Assembly: GCF_000282635.1 (NCBI RefSeq)
Contig: NZ_AKIW01000077.1
Location: 1-64,000, forward strand
DNA: 64,000 nt
From: Variovorax sp. CF313
GTDB taxonomy: Bacteria; Pseudomonadota; Gammaproteobacteria; Burkholderiales; Burkholderiaceae_C
Direction: 5' to 3'
Shown: positions 61,634 to 64,000 of the stretch, piece after piece
Layout of the letters: every line of letters begins with the position of its first letter
How positions within the stretch are numbered: position 1 is the stretch's first letter
Notes under the pieces: model-generated
Seen by the model: only the letters and a program-made list of their open reading frames with translations
Told to the model about the DNA's origin: nothing
Databases searched by the model: none
Made by a program: the position numbers and the translations under genes

Positions 61634-63238
61634 TCAGCGCACTTCGATTGGCTGCCAGCGATGCGGCAGCAAATCTCCGACGCGACTGGCCGGCTGCGTG
61701 GGCAGCCGCTCGAGGACGTCGCTGAGGTACCTGTGCGGCTCATGTCCATTGAGCTTTGCTGACTGGATCAAGCTCATGATGGCCGCCGCGCGCTGGCCTG
61801 CCCGTAGCGATCCCGCGAACAGCCAATTCGATCGTCCGATGGCGATCGGGCGGATCTGGTTCTCCACCCAGTTGTTGTCCGCCGGCAGATCGCCGTCGTC
61901 GAGGTAGCGCGTGAGCGCCTGCCAGCGCTTGAGGCTGTAGTCGATCGCCCTGGCCGTGGCCGAGCCATCCGGCACCCTCTGCCGTTGCCCGGCGAGCCAT
62001 TGCTGCAGGGCATCGGCCACCTTGTGCGACTTCTCTTGTCGTATTCGCCTTCGCTCCTCAGGCATCAATTCGGCGACCTCGCGTTCGACGGCGTAGAGCT
62101 CACCGAAGAACTTCAGCGCCTGCTCGCCGATCGGGCTGCCGTGATTGGCCCACAGTTCGTGGAACTTGCGCCTGGCGTGCGCCAGGCAGCCCGCCTCAAT
62201 GACGCCGAGCTCGAAGCACGCTTTGTAGCCGCTGAAGTCATCGCACACCAGCGTGCCGCGCCAGCCATGCTCGCCCGGCAACCCGAGGAAGGCGCGCGCA
62301 TGCTGGCCCCCGCGGCTGTCGGCGAAGTCGAACACCACCGCGCGCAGCGCGCTGTAGCTCGTCGTGCAGTAGCTCCAGAGGTACGCACGGTGTGTCTTGC
62401 CGTTCCCCGGCTTGAGCATCGCCACCGGTGTCTCGTCGGCATGCAGCACGCGGTCTTCGAGCATCTCGCGCTTGAGCGCATCGACCAGAGGCTGCAACTG
62501 CACGCCGCACTGCCCGACCCAGCTGGCCAGCGTCGACCGAGGAATGGCCAGGCCCGCGCGACCGAAGATGGCTTCCTGCCTGTACAGCGGCAAGTGGTCC
62601 AGGTACTTGCCCACCAGCACCTGCGAGAGCAGCCCGGCCGTCGGGATGCCCTTGTCGATGATGTGCGGGGCGACGGGCGCCTGCACCAGCGTCTCGCACT
62701 TCGTGCAGACCCACTTGCCGCGAGCGTGGCGCTCGACGCTGAACACCCCAGGGCGGTAGTCGAGCTTCTCGGCCACATCCTCGCCGATGCGCTGGAGGGC
62801 GCAGCCGCAAGCACAGGTCGTGCTTTCGGGCTCGTGGCGGATCTCCCGGCGCGGCAGGTGCGCGGGCAGTGGCTGGCGCTTGGGTTGCTGCTTCTCGCGC
62901 TGCACGGCCGGCACGGTCGCGAGGTCCTCCAGCTCACGCTCCATCGCCGCCAAGTCGGCGTCGATGGTCTCTTCCAGCAGACTCTTCTGCTCGGCATTGA
63001 AGGCTTCAGACTTGGCGGCGAACTTCAGCCGCTTGAGCACGGCCATCTCGTGCGTGAGCTTGTCGATTGCCGTCTGCTTGAACGCGATCTCGTGGTCTCG
63101 GCGCTCGATCTCGAGCTTGTCGGCTGCGGCCCCTCTTCTGAGCGAGAGGACCATCTCGCGCAGCTGCTGCGCGTCCAGGTGGTCAAGGTCGGCCGTGTCG
63201 ATCACGGAAGGTGATGGTGCTCCACCGTGCGCGCCCAC
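61634..63238 (-). CDS. tnpC: IS66 transposase TnpC
   Basis: 534 residues, full length for the family. An N-terminal coiled-coil/helical region (LRRGAAADKLEIERRDHEIA) is followed by a Cys-rich zinc finger (TTCACGCAL..KWVCTKCETLV) and the DDE catalytic domain (VLHADETPVAML, GTLVCDDFSGYKA, and the last Glu in the NWVENQIRP region). Frame intact, so probably active. Confidence 0.93.
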   Translation of the reverse strand: MGAHGGAPSPSVIDTADLDHLDAQQLREMVLSLRRGAAADKLEIERRDHEIAFKQTAIDKLTHEMAVLKRLKFAAKSEAFNAEQKSLLEETIDADLAAMERELEDLATVPAVQREKQQPKRQPLPAHLPRREIRHEPESTTCACGCALQRIGEDVAEKLDYRPGVFSVERHARGKWVCTKCETLVQAPVAPHIIDKGIPTAGLLSQVLVGKYLDHLPLYRQEAIFGRAGLAIPRSTLASWVGQCGVQLQPLVDALKREMLEDRVLHADETPVAMLKPGNGKTHRAYLWSYCTTSYSALRAVVFDFADSRGGQHARAFLGLPGEHGWRGTLVCDDFSGYKACFELGVIEAGCLAHARRKFHELWANHGSPIGEQALKFFGELYAVEREVAELMPEERRRIRQEKSHKVADALQQWLAGQRQRVPDGSATARAIDYSLKRWQALTRYLDDGDLPADNNWVENQIRPIAIGRSNWLFAGSLRAGQRAAAIMSLIQSAKLNGHEPHRYLSDVLERLPTQPASRVGDLLPHRWQPIEVR

Positions 63239-63262
63239 GCATCAGCACATTCGGCAATTGCA

Positions 63263-63595
63263 CTACAGCACGCAGATCACTCCAGCTTCCCCGATGCGCT
63301 GCCACGGCAGACCGAGCACCAGTGCATCGAACTGGGGAGGGGTCAGGCTGAGGGTGCTGCCGCTGTCCTTGGGCCAGACGAACTTGCCCTGGTGCAGGCG
63401 TCGTGCCGACAGCCAGATACCGATGCCGTCGTGCTCCAGGACCTTCATGCGATTGGCGCGGCGGTTGGCAAACAGGTAGGCGTGGTGCGGGCGCGCGGAG
63501 CCGAAGACCCGCACCACGCGCGCCAGCGCCGCTTCGGTGCCTGCACGCATGTCCAACGGCTCGACGGCCAGCCACAGCGCGTCGACCCGGATCAC
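63263..63595 (-). CDS. tnpB: IS66 accessory protein TnpB
   Basis: GTG at 63595 overlaps the tnpA stop by 4 bp and gives 110 residues starting MIRVDALWLAVEPLDMRAG, the family start. The TnpB block HHAYLFANRRANRMKVLEHD follows. The longer frame from 63625 is less likely. Confidence 0.9.
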   Translation of the reverse strand: MIRVDALWLAVEPLDMRAGTEAALARVVRVFGSARPHHAYLFANRRANRMKVLEHDGIGIWLSARRLHQGKFVWPKDSGSTLSLTPPQFDALVLGLPWQRIGEAGVICVL

Positions 63596-63939
63596 CGGAG
63601 GATCTCGCGCAACCAGGCGGCACATTGGCCTGACGCGCTCAACGGCCAGGTCACGTTCACCGCGATGGCACCGCGGCGAAGCTCAAGGTGAATGTCATTT
63701 GCGACGGTGGGATCTGGCGCCAGCGTGAGCGAGACGAACTCGGCTTGCGCGTTGCCGGCCTTCGAGGCGATACCTCCTGCGTCGACCATGCGGCGCCACT
63801 TGTGAACGAGGTTGGCGTTGAGGCCGTGGGCCAGCGCCACTTGAGCCACAGACGCCCCGGGTTCTGCGCACGCCGCCAACACTTGCCGCTTCAGATCGGC
63901 CGCGTGGCGCCGCCGGCTCACGCGCTTGGAGTCTTCCAT
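63592..63939 (-). CDS. tnpA: IS66 accessory protein TnpA
   Basis: 115 residues with a helix-turn-helix of the TnpA/transposase-8 type (KRQVLAACAEPGASVAQVAL, AHGLNANLVHKWRRMV) and a basic C-terminal tail. It is the first gene of the IS66 run and is probably needed for transposition with TnpB. Confidence 0.9.
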   Translation of the reverse strand: MEDSKRVSRRRHAADLKRQVLAACAEPGASVAQVALAHGLNANLVHKWRRMVDAGGIASKAGNAQAEFVSLTLAPDPTVANDIHLELRRGAIAVNVTWPLSASGQCAAWLREILR

Positions 63940-64000
63940 AGGTGTCCACCTAAATCCTTGGTGGACACCATCGTCATAGACACTAGGGCCAAGCTCAAGA

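Larger units (their letters stand above)
61594..64000 (-). mobile_element. IS66-family element (right end outside window)
   Basis: The left end begins with gtaagcgcgcggtga (61594-61608), a typical IS66 terminal repeat start. It carries tnpC, tnpB and tnpA in that right-to-left order, all on the minus strand. The far terminal repeat is not in the window. It has landed in a helix-turn-helix gene. Confidence 0.9.

Noticed and set aside
61985-63214. 409-codon plus-strand frame over IS66 tnpC
   Set aside because: Antisense shadow; low-complexity Leu/Ala/Arg sequence.

Overview
GC-rich proteobacterial DNA, most likely from the Burkholderiales and possibly Comamonadaceae. This placement rests on codon and protein style only: there is no rRNA or tRNA in the window. 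Coordinates follow start codons I chose from Shine-Dalgarno sites, stop/start overlaps and family N-termini.

Region 1 (1-5.2 kb): the C-terminal end of a large RHS/YD-repeat type polymorphic toxin with a LysM domain and a GIY-YIG-like toxin tip. It is followed by a probable immunity gene, a displaced (orphan) second toxin tip of HNH type that still carries the shared pre-toxin region, and a second probable immunity gene.

Region 2 (5.2-29.2 kb): one dense flagellar-type locus. A single minus-strand run of about 23 kb, with many 1-4 bp stop/start overlaps, reads fliQ-fliR-flhB-flhA-flgF-flgG-flgA-flgH-flgI-flgB-flgC-fliE-fliF-fliG-fliH-fliI-fliJ-fliK-flgD-flgE-fliM-fliN-fliO-fliP-fliA-TPR gene. 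Two plus-strand genes (a TPR protein and an unknown protein) converge on its end. The export gate, ATPase, MS ring, rod, P/L rings and hook are all encoded. The locus, bounded on both sides by unrelated DNA, has no flagellin, cap, hook-filament junction, flgM, stator or chemotaxis gene. The FliG-like protein appears to stop before the torque domain, and the FliM-like protein shows neither the CheY-binding N-terminus nor the CheC-like middle domain. I read this as a candidate non-rotating, filament-less rod-hook export apparatus, and it is the most interesting object in the window.

Region 3 (29.2-44.9 kb): ordinary chromosome with decayed pieces. It holds an IS3-type transposase relic, a GlsB/YeaQ-type membrane protein, a LysR regulator, an Fe3+/polyamine/aminoethylphosphonate-type ABC importer with two paralogous ATPases, a PAP2 acid phosphatase lipoprotein, an L,D-transpeptidase and a small secreted protein. 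Fragments of an oligopeptide ABC ATPase and of urocanate hydratase follow. Next come a hybrid histidine kinase and a LuxR-type response regulator flanking a lipoprotein gene. Upstream of the regulator are a GTGCAT tandem repeat and IS5-type remnants.

Region 4 (45-64 kb): an integrated accessory island. It starts with a DUF4102-type tyrosine integrase. A string of small, mostly unknown genes follows (MORN-type proteins, immunity-like proteins, a HEPN-like protein, an HExxH protein); most intergenic gaps between them contain a copy of one degenerate motif. The island then has a second, short tyrosine recombinase and a mobilizable-element core (AlpA, RepA-like ATPase, small repeat protein, MobA/MobL relaxase). 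At the right edge, an IS66 element has interrupted a helix-turn-helix gene and runs out of the window.
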